A stretch of 47,645 nucleotides of DNA. Source: Actinomycetota bacterium (GTDB taxonomy: Bacteria > Actinomycetota > Thermoleophilia > Gaiellales > Gaiellaceae). The DNA is taken from NCBI GenBank assembly GCA_020029595.1, contig JAIBJN010000009.1:1-47645 (forward strand), given 5' to 3'. Below, piece after piece: positions 17,027 to 25,778 of the stretch. The stretch's first letter is position 1, and each line of letters starts with the position of its first letter. A program made the translations under genes and the position numbers. The notes under the pieces were generated by a model. The model did not search any database, was not told the DNA's origin, and saw nothing but the letters and a program-made list of their open reading frames with translations.

Positions 17027-17705
17027 CCGAGGCCAGCTCGCGGACGAGCCGGAGGTACGCGCGGTTCAGGTCCTCCCGCCCGAAGATCGCGCTCCCCGCG
17101 ACGATCGCGTCCGCGCCGGCCTCGTGCACTGCCCGCACGTTCTGCTGCGTGATCCCTCCGTCCACCTGCACGACCACGCGCTCGTGCAGCTGCGAGCGCA
17201 GCTCGCGGATGCGCGAGAGCGCGTCGTGCATGAACTCCTGTCCCGAGTAGCCCGGGTGGATGCTCATGCAGAGGACGAGGTCGGCGCCGAGCGAGGCCGC
17301 GACCGCGTCCTGCACGGACGTCCCCGGGTTGAACGCGACGCCGACGCCGAGCGTCTGCGAGCGCGCGAGGGCGATCGCGTTCCACGGCTCGTCGCAGACC
17401 TCGGCGTGGAAGGTGACGCTGTCGCCGCCCGCCTCCTTCATCAGCGGGAAGTGGTGCTCGGGGTTCGTGACCATGAGGTGGACGTCGATCACGCCTCCCG
17501 CCTGGTGGATCATGGGAGCGACCGAGCGGAGGACGACCGGCCCGATCGTCACGGGCTCGACGAAGTGACCGTCGCCGACGTCGAAGTGGAAGATCCGCGC
17601 GCCCGCGTTCAGCAGATGCCTGACCTGATCGCCGAGGTGCGCGAAATCGGCAGCGTAGAGTGACGGCTCGATCTCGACCGTCCGCATCCAGTCGCGCCAG
17701 GGCAC
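17019..17705 (-). CDS. rpe: Ribulose-phosphate 3-epimerase
   Basis: Interconverts ribulose 5-phosphate and xylulose 5-phosphate; ribulose 5-phosphate is also the RibB substrate. TIM-barrel motifs are IEPSLYAADFAHLG, FHFDVGDGHFVEPVTIGP (metal-binding Asp and His), VIDVHLMV, VAFNPGTS, HPGYSGQEF, QVDGGI and GSAIFG. The longest start is GTG 17705 (228 residues); ATG 17687 (MRTVEIEPSLY) is equally plausible. Confidence 0.95.
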   Translation of the reverse strand: MPWRDWMRTVEIEPSLYAADFAHLGDQVRHLLNAGARIFHFDVGDGHFVEPVTIGPVVLRSVAPMIHQAGGVIDVHLMVTNPEHHFPLMKEAGGDSVTFHAEVCDEPWNAIALARSQTLGVGVAFNPGTSVQDAVAASLGADLVLCMSIHPGYSGQEFMHDALSRIRELRSQLHERVVVQVDGGITQQNVRAVHEAGADAIVAGSAIFGREDLNRAYLRLVRELASDD

Positions 17706-17715
17706 GGACTCGATC

Positions 17716-18906
17716 TTATGCGCGCACCCGGGCCACGAAGAAGCCCGACGTGCCGTGGACGTGCGGGAGGGTGAGGAGGAACTCCGGTCGGCGCGGGTGC
17801 CGGAACTCGGGCCAGAGCGTCCCCAGATCCTCCGCAGGCAGCCCGAGCGCGTCGATCACGGCCTCGTTCTCCGCGCGGCTGATCGTGCAGACGGCATAGG
17901 TCACCGTCCCCCCGGGGCGCACACGCTCCACGGCCGCACCGAGCAAGGCGAGCTGGAGGTCCGGGAGCGGCTCGGCGCGCCAGCGCAGGTCGGGCCGGGA
18001 GTTGAGGACGCCGAGGCCCGAGCAGGGTGCGTCCACGAGGGCCCGGTCGAACTCCACGAGCTCCCGCGGGAGCTCGAGGACGTCCGCGCAGACGACCGTG
18101 AGGTGGTCTGCCCCCAGGCGCCGCGCGTTCTCTTCCAGCTCCCGGGCGCGGCCGGGGTGCTTCTCGACGGCAACGACCTCGGCGCCGGCCGCCGCCAGCT
18201 GGGTCGCCTTCCCGCCGGGTGCCGCGCAGAGGTCGAGGATCCGCTCGCCGGGGCGCGCGCCCACGGCGGCTCCGGCGAGCTGGGAGCCACGGCTCTGCGG
18301 CCACGCGTAGCCGCTCTCGAGCCACTCCGGCGGTACGGCGTCCACGACCTTCGGCCCGTCGGGCGTCCGCACCGCCGTCTCCGGCGGCTCGTTCTGCGCG
18401 CGCATGAGCGCCCGCGCGTCGTCCGGTCCGAGCTCGCGCCACCACGTCTCGGCGATCCATTCCGGGTAGGAGTGCATCAGGGCCGCCGCGGCGGGCGTCT
18501 CTTCGTGGAGGCGCGCGAGCAGGCCGGGGAGCCCCTCCGTCAGCCGGCGCATGACCGCGTTCGTGAAGGGGACGGCGCGCTCGAGCCCGGCGCCGCGGAC
18601 CAGCTCGACGGTCTCGTTCACCGCCGCGTGGGCCGGGACGGCGTCCAGGTAGGCGAGCTGGTAGGCGCCGGTTCGGAGCGCGGCCCGCACGGGGGGGTCG
18701 AGCTTCCGCACGGGCCGCCGGCCGAGCGCCTCGATCGCATGGTCGAGCGTGCGAACGCGTTGCACCGTCCCATAGGCGAGCTGCATGGCAAAGGCCCGGT
18801 CGCGTCCCTCCAGTCGCTCCGCTGCGCTCCGGAACGCTCGGTCGGCGTACGCCCCCTCCTCGAAGACCCGCCGGACGACCTCGAGCGCGACGCTTCTGGC
18901 CGTCAC
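17716..18906 (-). CDS. rsmB: 16S rRNA (cytosine(967)-C(5))-methyltransferase
   Basis: Makes m5C967 in 16S rRNA with S-adenosylmethionine. An N-terminal NusB-like RNA-binding domain (VALEVVRRVFEEGAYADRAF; ALRTGAYQLAYLDAVPAHAA) precedes the methyltransferase with ILDLCAAPGGKATQLA, VDAPCSGLGV and TYAVCTISRAEN; both catalytic-type cysteines are present. The 396-residue length is slightly short. The GTG at 18906 overlaps the fmt stop by 4 bases (GTGA). The fmt-rsmB pair is conserved in many bacteria. Confidence 0.95.
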   Translation of the reverse strand: MTARSVALEVVRRVFEEGAYADRAFRSAAERLEGRDRAFAMQLAYGTVQRVRTLDHAIEALGRRPVRKLDPPVRAALRTGAYQLAYLDAVPAHAAVNETVELVRGAGLERAVPFTNAVMRRLTEGLPGLLARLHEETPAAAALMHSYPEWIAETWWRELGPDDARALMRAQNEPPETAVRTPDGPKVVDAVPPEWLESGYAWPQSRGSQLAGAAVGARPGERILDLCAAPGGKATQLAAAGAEVVAVEKHPGRARELEENARRLGADHLTVVCADVLELPRELVEFDRALVDAPCSGLGVLNSRPDLRWRAEPLPDLQLALLGAAVERVRPGGTVTYAVCTISRAENEAVIDALGLPAEDLGTLWPEFRHPRRPEFLLTLPHVHGTSGFFVARVRA

Positions 18907-19715
18907 CGGCGCAGGCCGCGGAGGTACTCCTCCGCGGTCATACGGCGACCGCCCTCCCGCTGCACCTCGAGCGGCTCGATTCCCCCGGCCACGAGCGCTG
19001 CCTCGGGCCGTGCCGGGCGCGCCTTCCAGACGAGCAGGCGCCGGCCTTCCACGAGGCCCCGCGCTCCGATGTGCGGGGAGAGGGCGCGAATGCGGTTTAG
19101 ATTCTCCTCCGGCGGCAGCGACCAATCCAGCTCGCGGTCGGCGGCGGTGATCTTGTCCGCGTAGGTCGTGCCGACCTCGGGCTGCGGGACGAAGGTCGGC
19201 TCCGCGAAGACCTCGTCGAGGAGCTCGAGAGCCACCCGCGTCGCGCGGTCGAAGACGACTCCCGCGTCGTCCTCCGGACCGATCGGAAAGCGCCGCTGGG
19301 CGGCGATCGGCCCGGAGTCGAGCTGCGGCGTCGTCCGGTGAACCGTGACGCCGGTCTCGCGGTCGCCCGCCATGATCGCCCGCTCCACCGGAGCCGGGCC
19401 ACGCCAGCGGGGAAGGAGCGACGGATGGACGTTGAGCCACAGGCGGTCGGCGAGGAGCTTCTCCGGGACGAGGACGCCGTAGTCGGCGACGATGACGACG
19501 CGCGCGTTACCGGGGAACTCGGTCAGCCGGTCGGGCTGCTCGACGCGAAGGCCGTGCTTGAGAGCGACGTCCTTCGCGGGCGGAGCGAGCTTCTTGCGCC
19601 CGCGACCCTGCGAGCTGTCGGGCTTCGTGAGCAGGAGCTCGATGTCGCGGCGGGAGGCCAGGCCATCCAGGATCTCGGCCCCGAAGGTCCCGGTCGCCGC
19701 GACCGCGATGCTCAA
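18903..19715 (-). CDS. fmt: Methionyl-tRNA formyltransferase
   Basis: Formylates initiator Met-tRNA using 10-formyltetrahydrofolate. Family features are LLTKPDSSQGRGRKKLAPP, LNVHPSLLPRWRGPAPVERA with the catalytic Asn and His, and LDSGPIAAQ for the catalytic Asp. At 270 residues it is shorter than the usual ~310, with a reduced C-terminal tRNA-binding domain. Its start is a TTG (19715): the codon begins SIAVAATGTFG and no ATG or GTG fits. It lies between def (20 bases upstream) and rsmB. Confidence 0.94.
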   Translation of the reverse strand: MSIAVAATGTFGAEILDGLASRRDIELLLTKPDSSQGRGRKKLAPPAKDVALKHGLRVEQPDRLTEFPGNARVVIVADYGVLVPEKLLADRLWLNVHPSLLPRWRGPAPVERAIMAGDRETGVTVHRTTPQLDSGPIAAQRRFPIGPEDDAGVVFDRATRVALELLDEVFAEPTFVPQPEVGTTYADKITAADRELDWSLPPEENLNRIRALSPHIGARGLVEGRRLLVWKARPARPEAALVAGGIEPLEVQREGGRRMTAEEYLRGLRR

Positions 19716-19734
19716 GTCCGAGAGGGGGTCGCAG

Positions 19735-20316
19735 TCACGCGAGCGGCCCCAGGATCGGCTGCGGGCGGAGACGCGCGAGCGCCTCCCTCCGCTCCTCCGG
19801 GCCGGTCCGGTCGATGATCAGCACGCCGTCCAGATGATCGAGCTCGTGCTGGATCACGCGCGCTTCCAGACCCTCGGCCGTGACGGTGACCGGCTCTCCG
19901 TCCGGAGAGGTGGCCTCCACGGTCAGGGAGACGGGGCGCTCGACGGGCACGACGACGGAGGCGGCGCCGAGGGAGAGGCAGCCTTCGTCCACCGACTCGC
20001 GCTCGTCGGAGCTTTCGGTCACCCGCGGGTTGACCAGCGCGACGACCGGCGCCTCGTCCTCGGTCTGGTAGACGAGGATGCGCCGGAGGACGCCGACCTG
20101 CGGCGCGGCGAGCCCGACGCCGCGGGCCTCCTGCATGAGCCTGGTCATGCGCTCGACCAGGCCCGAGACCGACTCGTCGAGGTCCTCGACCTCGTTCGCG
20201 CGCATGCGGAGAACCGGGTCGGGATACTGGCGGACCTGCGCAAGGGCAGCTCGACGCCGGGCTTCGCGCTCGGCATCGAGCTGCTCGCTGCGAACCTGGC
20301 CTTCGACCTCGCCCAC
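19735..20316 (-). CDS. def: Peptide deformylase
   Basis: Removes the formyl group from nascent proteins, opposite in action to the fmt product beside it. All three motifs are present: GVGLAAPQVG, EGCLSLG (metal-binding Cys) and QHELDHLDG (HExxH). The 193 residues include a charged N-terminal extension of about 25 residues before LAQVRQYPDPVL. Start is GTG 20316. Confidence 0.96.
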   Translation of the reverse strand: MGEVEGQVRSEQLDAEREARRRAALAQVRQYPDPVLRMRANEVEDLDESVSGLVERMTRLMQEARGVGLAAPQVGVLRRILVYQTEDEAPVVALVNPRVTESSDERESVDEGCLSLGAASVVVPVERPVSLTVEATSPDGEPVTVTAEGLEARVIQHELDHLDGVLIIDRTGPEERREALARLRPQPILGPLA

Positions 20317-20341
20317 CGCGGGCAGAAGTCTATAGCTGAAG

Positions 20342-20455
20342 TTAGACGGTTCTCGTCGTCCTGCGGGCGCCGAAAAGCGCCCGGTAGAGGAGGAGCAGCA
20401 CGATCGAACCGATGATCGCGCCGATCCAGGTGCTCCAGTCGAAGAACTCGTCGAT
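20342..20455 (-). CDS. Possible small single-span membrane protein, start codon missing
   Basis: Between priA and def the minus strand encodes DEFFDWSTWIGAIIGSIVLL followed by LLYRALFGARRTTRTV, a hydrophobic helix with a basic tail, reminiscent of the last helix of small GlsB/YeaQ-type proteins. There is no ATG, GTG or TTG near the expected start; the codon before DEFF is ATC (20453-20455). The frame continues upstream into priA to an ATG at 20590, but there the translation is arginine-rich shadow sequence. It may be a gene whose start has been lost, a non-canonical start, or an intergenic remnant. Confidence 0.4.
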   Translation of the reverse strand: MDEFFDWSTWIGAIIGSIVLLLLYRALFGARRTTRTV

Positions 20456-20462
20456 CGGATCG

Positions 20463-22400
20463 CTAGAAGACTCCCTGAGGGTCGACGTCCACCGAGACGG
20501 TGAGCCCGTCGCGGCGCATCGCCGGCGCCGCCGCCGCCAGCAGGCGTGCGGCGTGGGAAGCGACCGCGCGGGGCGCCTCGGTCTTCGCAAGGAGCTGCGC
20601 GCGGTGGCGGCCGCGCAGGCGCAGGAGCGGAGCCGGGCCGAGGAGCTCGGCGTCTCCCTCGGCCCGAGTCAGCTCGGCGCGGAGCTCGGCGAGGAGGCGC
20701 GCGGGCGCAGCCGCCGCGGGTCCCGAGACCGCCACGCGGACGAGGTGGCGGAAGGGCGGGTACCCAAGCTCTCGCCTGCGCTCGAGCTCGCCGGCCAGGA
20801 ACTCCTCGACGGCATGGCGCGCGGCGAGCGCGATCGGGCGCGCGTCGGGCTGGTACGTCTGGACGAGGACGCGGCCGGGCGCGTCGCGACCGCTCCTCCC
20901 GGCGAGCTGCGTGACGAGCTGGAACGTGCGCTCCTCGGCGCGGAAGTCGGGGAGCCCGATCGCCGTGTCGGCGTCGACGACCGCGGCGAGCGCGACGCCC
21001 TCGAAGTGGTGGCCCTTGGCGACCATCTGCGTCCCGAGGAGAACGCCCCGCTGGCAGACCGCGAAGCGGCCGAGGGTCTCGGCGAGCCGGCCGGGATGCC
21101 TCGTAACGTCGGCGTCGAGGCGGAAGCGCTCCAGCTCGGGGAGCCTGGCGGCGAGCTCGGCCTCCAGCCGCTCGGTGCCCGCTCCGAGGCGGGCGAGCTC
21201 AGCGGCCCCGCAGGCCGGGCAGAGCTCGGGCGCCGCCTCGCGGCGGCCGCAGTGGTGACAGTGGAGGCGGCCGTCGGCGTGCAGTGTCAGCGAGACGTCG
21301 CAGGCCGGGCACCGAAACGTCAGCCCGCAGGCGCGGCAGTGAAGCGCGGGCGCCACCCCTCGCCGGTTGAGGAGCAAGATCGCCTTCCCGCCTCGGTCGG
21401 CGAGCTTGCCGAGCTCGGCGAGGAGCGGCGCCGAGAGCGGATAGCCGGCCTCACGACGCAGATCCACGATCCGGACCGGTGGGAGCGGGCCGGCCAGGCG
21501 GCCGCCGAGCTCCAGCCGCTCCAGTCGCTCCCAGCTTTCCGGCCGCGGCGTGGCGCTCCCGTAGACGGCGACCGCGCCCTCGAGCGCGGCGCGCTTCGCC
21601 GCCACCGTGCGCGCGTCGTAGCGAGGATCCGACTCCTGTTTGTAGGAGGCGTCGTGTTCCTCGTCCACACAGACGAGCCCGAGCTTCGGAACCGGCGCGA
21701 AGACCGCGGAGCGCGCGCCGACGACGATCGGCGCCTCGCCGGAGGCGATCCGCTCACGCTCGTCTCGCCGTTCGGCCTCGGTCAGCCCCGAATGCAGGAC
21801 GGCCACGCGCTCACCGAAGCGGGCGCGGAAGCGGCCGAGGGCCTGCGGCGTGAGGGCGATCTCCGGCACGAGCACGATCGCGCCGCGCCCGCACGCGAGG
21901 GCCCGCTCGCAGGCGCGCAGGTAGACCTCGGTCTTCCCGCTCCCGGTCGCGCCGTAGAGGAGGAAAGCGCCTCCGCTTCCCTTCAGCGCGGAGCCGATCC
22001 GCTCGAGGACGCGCGCCTGAGTCTCGCTGAGGGACCTGGGCGCCTCCTCGGCGGGGAGCTCGTCCTCGAGGCGGCGCCGCCTGGCTCCGGACCGGCGGGG
22101 CCGGGCCGCGGGAGCAACGAGCGCGAGCGCCCGCGCCGGCGTCGAGCCGTAGTAGTCCGCGAGCCAGAGCGCGAGGTCGACGAGCGGCGCGGGGACGGCG
22201 CCGAGGACGCCCTCGACGGCGACCGGCTCGACCTCCGCCGGAGCCTCCTCCTCGAGCCCGACGACGACGCCGCGGCGACGGGCCCGTCCGAAGCGCACGG
22301 AGACGACGGCGCCCTTCTCGAGCCCGTCCGCGAGGTACGTGAAGGGCCGCGCGAGGGCGCGCGCGGACACGAGCGGCACGACGGAGGCGAACTGGGGCAC
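20463..22400 (-). CDS. priA: Primosomal helicase PriA
   Basis: Restarts stalled replication forks. The 645-residue protein has the N-terminal DNA-binding region (PFTYLADGLEKGAVVSVRFG), Walker A GATGSGKTEVYL, Walker B CVDEEHD and four cysteine pairs (CRAC, CPAC, CHHC, CPAC) for two zinc ions between the helicase lobes, then LGTQMVAKGHHF and QLAGRSGR. Helicase motifs look intact, unlike the degenerate PriA of mycobacteria. Two starts are possible: GTG 22400 (VPQFASVVPLV) or ATG 22421, which would overlap the divergent dtxR start by two bases. The shorter is chosen. Confidence 0.94.
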   Translation of the reverse strand: MPQFASVVPLVSARALARPFTYLADGLEKGAVVSVRFGRARRRGVVVGLEEEAPAEVEPVAVEGVLGAVPAPLVDLALWLADYYGSTPARALALVAPAARPRRSGARRRRLEDELPAEEAPRSLSETQARVLERIGSALKGSGGAFLLYGATGSGKTEVYLRACERALACGRGAIVLVPEIALTPQALGRFRARFGERVAVLHSGLTEAERRDERERIASGEAPIVVGARSAVFAPVPKLGLVCVDEEHDASYKQESDPRYDARTVAAKRAALEGAVAVYGSATPRPESWERLERLELGGRLAGPLPPVRIVDLRREAGYPLSAPLLAELGKLADRGGKAILLLNRRGVAPALHCRACGLTFRCPACDVSLTLHADGRLHCHHCGRREAAPELCPACGAAELARLGAGTERLEAELAARLPELERFRLDADVTRHPGRLAETLGRFAVCQRGVLLGTQMVAKGHHFEGVALAAVVDADTAIGLPDFRAEERTFQLVTQLAGRSGRDAPGRVLVQTYQPDARPIALAARHAVEEFLAGELERRRELGYPPFRHLVRVAVSGPAAAAPARLLAELRAELTRAEGDAELLGPAPLLRLRGRHRAQLLAKTEAPRAVASHAARLLAAAAPAMRRDGLTVSVDVDPQGVF

Positions 22401-22403
22401 CGG

Positions 22404-22409
22404 TAGGAT
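22404..22409 (+). promoter_or_regulatory. Candidate -10 box (TAGGAT) for the DtxR-family gene
   Basis: TAGGAT fits TANNNT and ends 10 bases before the ATG at 22420. There is no Shine-Dalgarno, so a leaderless transcript is likely. The box lies in the very short priA/dtxR divergent spacer. Confidence 0.4.
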
Positions 22410-22419
22410 TCTCCTCGAC

Positions 22420-23106
22420 ATGGCGGCTGGCCACTCCGTCGACGACTATCTCGAGACGATCTACTTCCTGGCTTTCCCCATTGGGGAGTACAAGCCGGAC
22501 ACGAAGGGGTCGCCCACTCTCGCCGTGCGCGTGGCCGACATGCTCGGAGTCTCGCGGGCCTCGGCCGGTGAGATGCTGAAGCGGCTCGAGGCCGACGGTC
22601 TCGTCGAGCGCGGCGAGCACAAGGAGGCGATCCTGACCGCGCAGGGCCGCGTGATCGCCGAGCGCGTCGTCCGCCGCCACCGGATCATCGAGCGGCTCCT
22701 CACGGACTTCATGGGCTACACGGCCGCGGAGGCCCACGAGCAGGCGGACCTGCTCGGGAACACCTTCACCGACGACATGGTCGAGCGCGTCGCCAAGCAG
22801 CTCGGCGAGCCCGACCGCTGCCCCCACGGCTGGCCTGTGGACACGAAGTTCGAGCAGGCCGAGAACCGCGAACTGAAGCCGCTGAACGAGCTCGAGGAGG
22901 GGACGCGCGCGGAGATCGTCCGCCTCGCCGAGCACGACGGCGACCTCCTCCACTGGTACTACGACGAGGGGCTCGTCCCCGGGACGAGCGTCGAGCTCCG
23001 CCGCGCCGAGCCCGCCGCCGGTCAGTTCGCCGTCACCGTCGACGGCGACGAGCGAGCGATCGGCGAGAGGGCCGCCGCCGGCCTCTTCGTCCGCCCGGCG
23101 GCGTAG
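22420..23106 (+). CDS. DtxR/MntR-family transcriptional regulator with altered metal site
   Basis: Metal-sensing repressor family controlling iron or manganese uptake. The 228 residues hold an N-terminal winged helix (LAVRVADMLGVSRASAGEML), a dimerisation/metal domain and a C-terminal SH3-like FeoA domain (GTSVELRRAEPAAGQFAVTV). D9 and E12 in DDYLETIY match the D8/E11 metal ligands of MntR, and H87, E91 and H106 are kept. The segment that normally supplies Cys/Glu, Glu and His ligands reads D110, G113, N114 (QADLLGNTFTDD), so the primary site is degraded. A loop of about 10 extra residues (EYKPDTKGSP) precedes the recognition region. ATG 22420 is chosen over the open frame upstream. Confidence 0.9.
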   Translation: MAAGHSVDDYLETIYFLAFPIGEYKPDTKGSPTLAVRVADMLGVSRASAGEMLKRLEADGLVERGEHKEAILTAQGRVIAERVVRRHRIIERLLTDFMGYTAAEAHEQADLLGNTFTDDMVERVAKQLGEPDRCPHGWPVDTKFEQAENRELKPLNELEEGTRAEIVRLAEHDGDLLHWYYDEGLVPGTSVELRRAEPAAGQFAVTVDGDERAIGERAAAGLFVRPAA

Positions 23107-23136
23107 CCGGCACGCGCCTCGCGCCGCCGGGAGCGC

Positions 23137-24387
23137 CTACGACGCTGGGACCTCGGCCGCGAGGCCGGCGGCGTCGCGGAGCGCGTCGGCCTTGTCGGTG
23201 CGCTCCCACGTGAAGTCGTGGTCGGCGCGGCCGAAATGGCCGTAGGCGGCGGTCTTCGCGTAGATCGGCCGCCAGAGGTCGAGATCCCTGATGATCGCGC
23301 CTGGACGCAGGTCGAAGTGCTCGCGGACGAGATCGGCGATGCGGCTCGCCGGGATGCGCTCCGTCCCGAAGGAGTCGACGGCGACCGAGACCGGATGGGC
23401 GACACCGATCGCGTATGCCACCTGCACCTCGCAGCGATCGGCGAGCCCGGCTGCGACGACGTTCTTCGCCACGTAGCGCGCGGCGTAGGCGGCCGAGCGG
23501 TCGACCTTCGTCGGATCCTTGCCCGAGAAGGCGCCTCCGCCGTGGCGCGCGGCGCCGCCGTACGTGTCGACGACGATCTTCCGCCCCGTCAGGCCGCTGT
23601 CGCCCATCGGCCCGCCCGTGACGAACTTCCCCGTCGGGTTGACGAGGACGAAGTCGCGCTCCTCGAAGCGGCGCTCGTCGTAGAGCTCGCGCGGGAGAAT
23701 CGGGTGGAGGACGTGCTCGATCACGTCGGGCTTGATGAGCGCGTCCGCGTCGAGCCCGTCGCGGTGCTGAGTCGAGACGAGGATTCGCTCGATCTCCACC
23801 GCCCGCTGCCGACCGTGCTCGTCGACCTCGTAGCGGATCGTCACCTGCGACTTCCCGTCGGGCCGCAGGTAGGGCAGGACGTCGGCCTTCCGCACCTCCG
23901 CCAACCGGCGGCAGATGCGGTGCGCGAGCGTGATCGGAAGCGGCATCAGCTCGTCCGTCTCCGTGCAGGCGTACCCGAACATCATCCCTTGGTCGCCGGC
24001 GCCGATCCGGTCGAGCGGGTCGTTGTCGTCGGGGTCGTGCTGCACCTCGTAGGAGGTGTCGACGCCGAGCGCGATGTCCGCCGACTGGTCGTGGATCGAG
24101 ACGATGACCCCGCACGTCTCCGAGTCGAACCCGTACTTCGCGCGGTCGTAGCCGATCACGCGCAGCCGATCCCGTACGAGCCGCGGGATGTCGACGTACG
24201 TCTCGGTCGTGATCTCCCCGGCGACCACGACGAGTCCCGTCGTGACGAGCGTCTCGCAGGCGACCCGGCCGTTGGGATCCTCGCCGATCACGGCGTCGAG
24301 GACGGTGTCGGAGATCTGGTCGGCGACCTTGTCCGGATGCCCTTCGGTCACCGACTCCGACGTGAAGAGGTGTTCACGGGCGGCCAT
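23137..24387 (-). CDS. metK: S-adenosylmethionine synthetase
   Basis: Makes S-adenosylmethionine from methionine and ATP; the window encodes at least two users (rsmB, rsmD). Motifs: [55 protein letters not shown] and [19 protein letters not shown]. The 416-residue length is normal. ATG start at 24387, 23 bases after the lipoprotein stop; no SAM riboswitch fits in that gap. Confidence 0.98.
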   Translation of the reverse strand: MAAREHLFTSESVTEGHPDKVADQISDTVLDAVIGEDPNGRVACETLVTTGLVVVAGEITTETYVDIPRLVRDRLRVIGYDRAKYGFDSETCGVIVSIHDQSADIALGVDTSYEVQHDPDDNDPLDRIGAGDQGMMFGYACTETDELMPLPITLAHRICRRLAEVRKADVLPYLRPDGKSQVTIRYEVDEHGRQRAVEIERILVSTQHRDGLDADALIKPDVIEHVLHPILPRELYDERRFEERDFVLVNPTGKFVTGGPMGDSGLTGRKIVVDTYGGAARHGGGAFSGKDPTKVDRSAAYAARYVAKNVVAAGLADRCEVQVAYAIGVAHPVSVAVDSFGTERIPASRIADLVREHFDLRPGAIIRDLDLWRPIYAKTAAYGHFGRADHDFTWERTDKADALRDAAGLAAEVPAS

Positions 24388-24410
24388 CGGCGCAAGGCTA
24401 CCGGGCAGGC

Positions 24411-25778
24411 CTACTCGATGCCGACGAAGAGGGAGAAGCGCTGCGCGCCGCCCGATTCCGAGCCCCAGAAGACGAGGCTCTCGAGCGGCTCGAGGTACTC
24501 GCCGGCCTCAGGGGCCTCGCCCGCGCGCGCCCCTGCGATCCCGAGGAAGAGCGGGAGAGCCCTCTGCAGGTCGACGTATCCGAAGCCGGTGGTCTCGTCG
24601 GGAGCACCGGCGCGCTCGAGCGCCTCCTCGAAGGCGTCGTCCGTGGCGAGCCGGTCGCCGTCCCCGCGAACGGCGCCGATCTCGGTCTCGGAGGTCGAGA
24701 CGACGAGAAGGCCGTCGACGACCGCGTACGAGAGCGGGATGCCCGCAGAGCTCCCCAGGCCGGCGAGCTTGTCGAGCGTCCGGAGGGCCGCCTTCTCGTC
24801 GTCGACCTCGCTGACGAACGTGATCGCGGGCTGGCGCGTCCCGGCGCGAACGTAGAGCGCCCCCTCGCCCGCGAGGAGCGGGGCGATGTCCTCCTCGAGC
24901 GAGAGGCCGAGCATGGCCTCGGCCATGCCGAGCCGAGCGCCGAGCGCGCCGGCGTTGTCCGAGATCGCGCTCCCGAGATCCTTGAAGGAGATGTACGCGA
25001 GGACGTCGCCCGGAACCTTCTCCGGGAGCTCGGCCTCGTAGGGCTCGAAGGCGGGCCCGCTCTCCTCGGCGCCCTCCGCGGAGACCATGCGGCCCTCGAC
25101 GCGGACGCCGTCGTCCTCGGCGCGTAGCACGGCTCCGAGCGAGGGCGCCCGCCCGGCCGGGAGCAAGGCGGAGAGCTCGCCCGGAAGCGCACCGACATCG
25201 ACGTAGAGCTGGACGAGCGCATCCTCTTCGAGGTCGTCCATCGTCTCCTCGAACGCCTGCGAGTCCTCGAGCGAGGGCCCGTCGAGCGCTTCCAGGTAGC
25301 GATCGAGCGTCGCGTCGTCGGTCGCGACGACCTGCCAGCCGCGCACCTCCTCACGCACCGCTCGCTCGCTGTTCTCGAGGAGCTGCTCGAACGCATCTTC
25401 GTCGTCGGGCTGCGTGAGGAAGACCATCGGGAGGTCCTCCTCGGAGCCTTCGGACAGCTCGAGGACGGCGATTCCGACCTCGGGCCCGAGCGCGTTCCTC
25501 AGGTCTTCGCCGCCCGAGAGCCCCGCGCCGGCCGCCGCCTCGTCGAGCAGCTCCTCGAGGGCGCCCTCGCCGTCGGGGAAGCTCGAGACCAGCCCCTGCA
25601 CGGCCCGCCACTGGTTGCCCCTGAACGACGTGTCCACGGAGACGTACACGGCGACGTCCTCGGGCACGACGGCGGCCGCCCCGCCCGGGGCGCCGTTGCC
25701 GCCGCACGCGGCGACGACCGACACGAGCGCCGCGGCGAGCAGGCCGGCGATGACGCGCATCGTCCTCATGTCATTCAT
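24411..25778 (-). CDS. DUF3352-like lipoprotein
   Basis: A 455-residue predicted lipoprotein: basic start MNDMRTMR, hydrophobic segment [15 protein letters not shown] and a lipobox ending at Cys (VAAC, residue 25), then a Gly/Ala-rich linker. The mature part resembles DUF3352: repeated modules with [38 protein letters not shown] and [13 protein letters not shown]. Function is unknown. Lgt, which lipidates such proteins, is encoded at 38023-38916. Its start overlaps the gpsA stop by 8 bases. A second ATG (MRTMRVIAG) three codons in is also possible. Confidence 0.82.
   Translation of the reverse strand: MNDMRTMRVIAGLLAAALVSVVAACGGNGAPGGAAAVVPEDVAVYVSVDTSFRGNQWRAVQGLVSSFPDGEGALEELLDEAAAGAGLSGGEDLRNALGPEVGIAVLELSEGSEEDLPMVFLTQPDDEDAFEQLLENSERAVREEVRGWQVVATDDATLDRYLEALDGPSLEDSQAFEETMDDLEEDALVQLYVDVGALPGELSALLPAGRAPSLGAVLRAEDDGVRVEGRMVSAEGAEESGPAFEPYEAELPEKVPGDVLAYISFKDLGSAISDNAGALGARLGMAEAMLGLSLEEDIAPLLAGEGALYVRAGTRQPAITFVSEVDDEKAALRTLDKLAGLGSSAGIPLSYAVVDGLLVVSTSETEIGAVRGDGDRLATDDAFEEALERAGAPDETTGFGYVDLQRALPLFLGIAGARAGEAPEAGEYLEPLESLVFWGSESGGAQRFSLFVGIE

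Noticed and set aside
20412-22406. 664-codon plus-strand open frame
   Set aside because: Entirely antisense to priA, which has complete helicase and zinc motifs.
24388-24410. SAM riboswitch before metK
   Set aside because: Only 23 bases separate the lipoprotein stop from the metK start, and no aptamer-like sequence is present.
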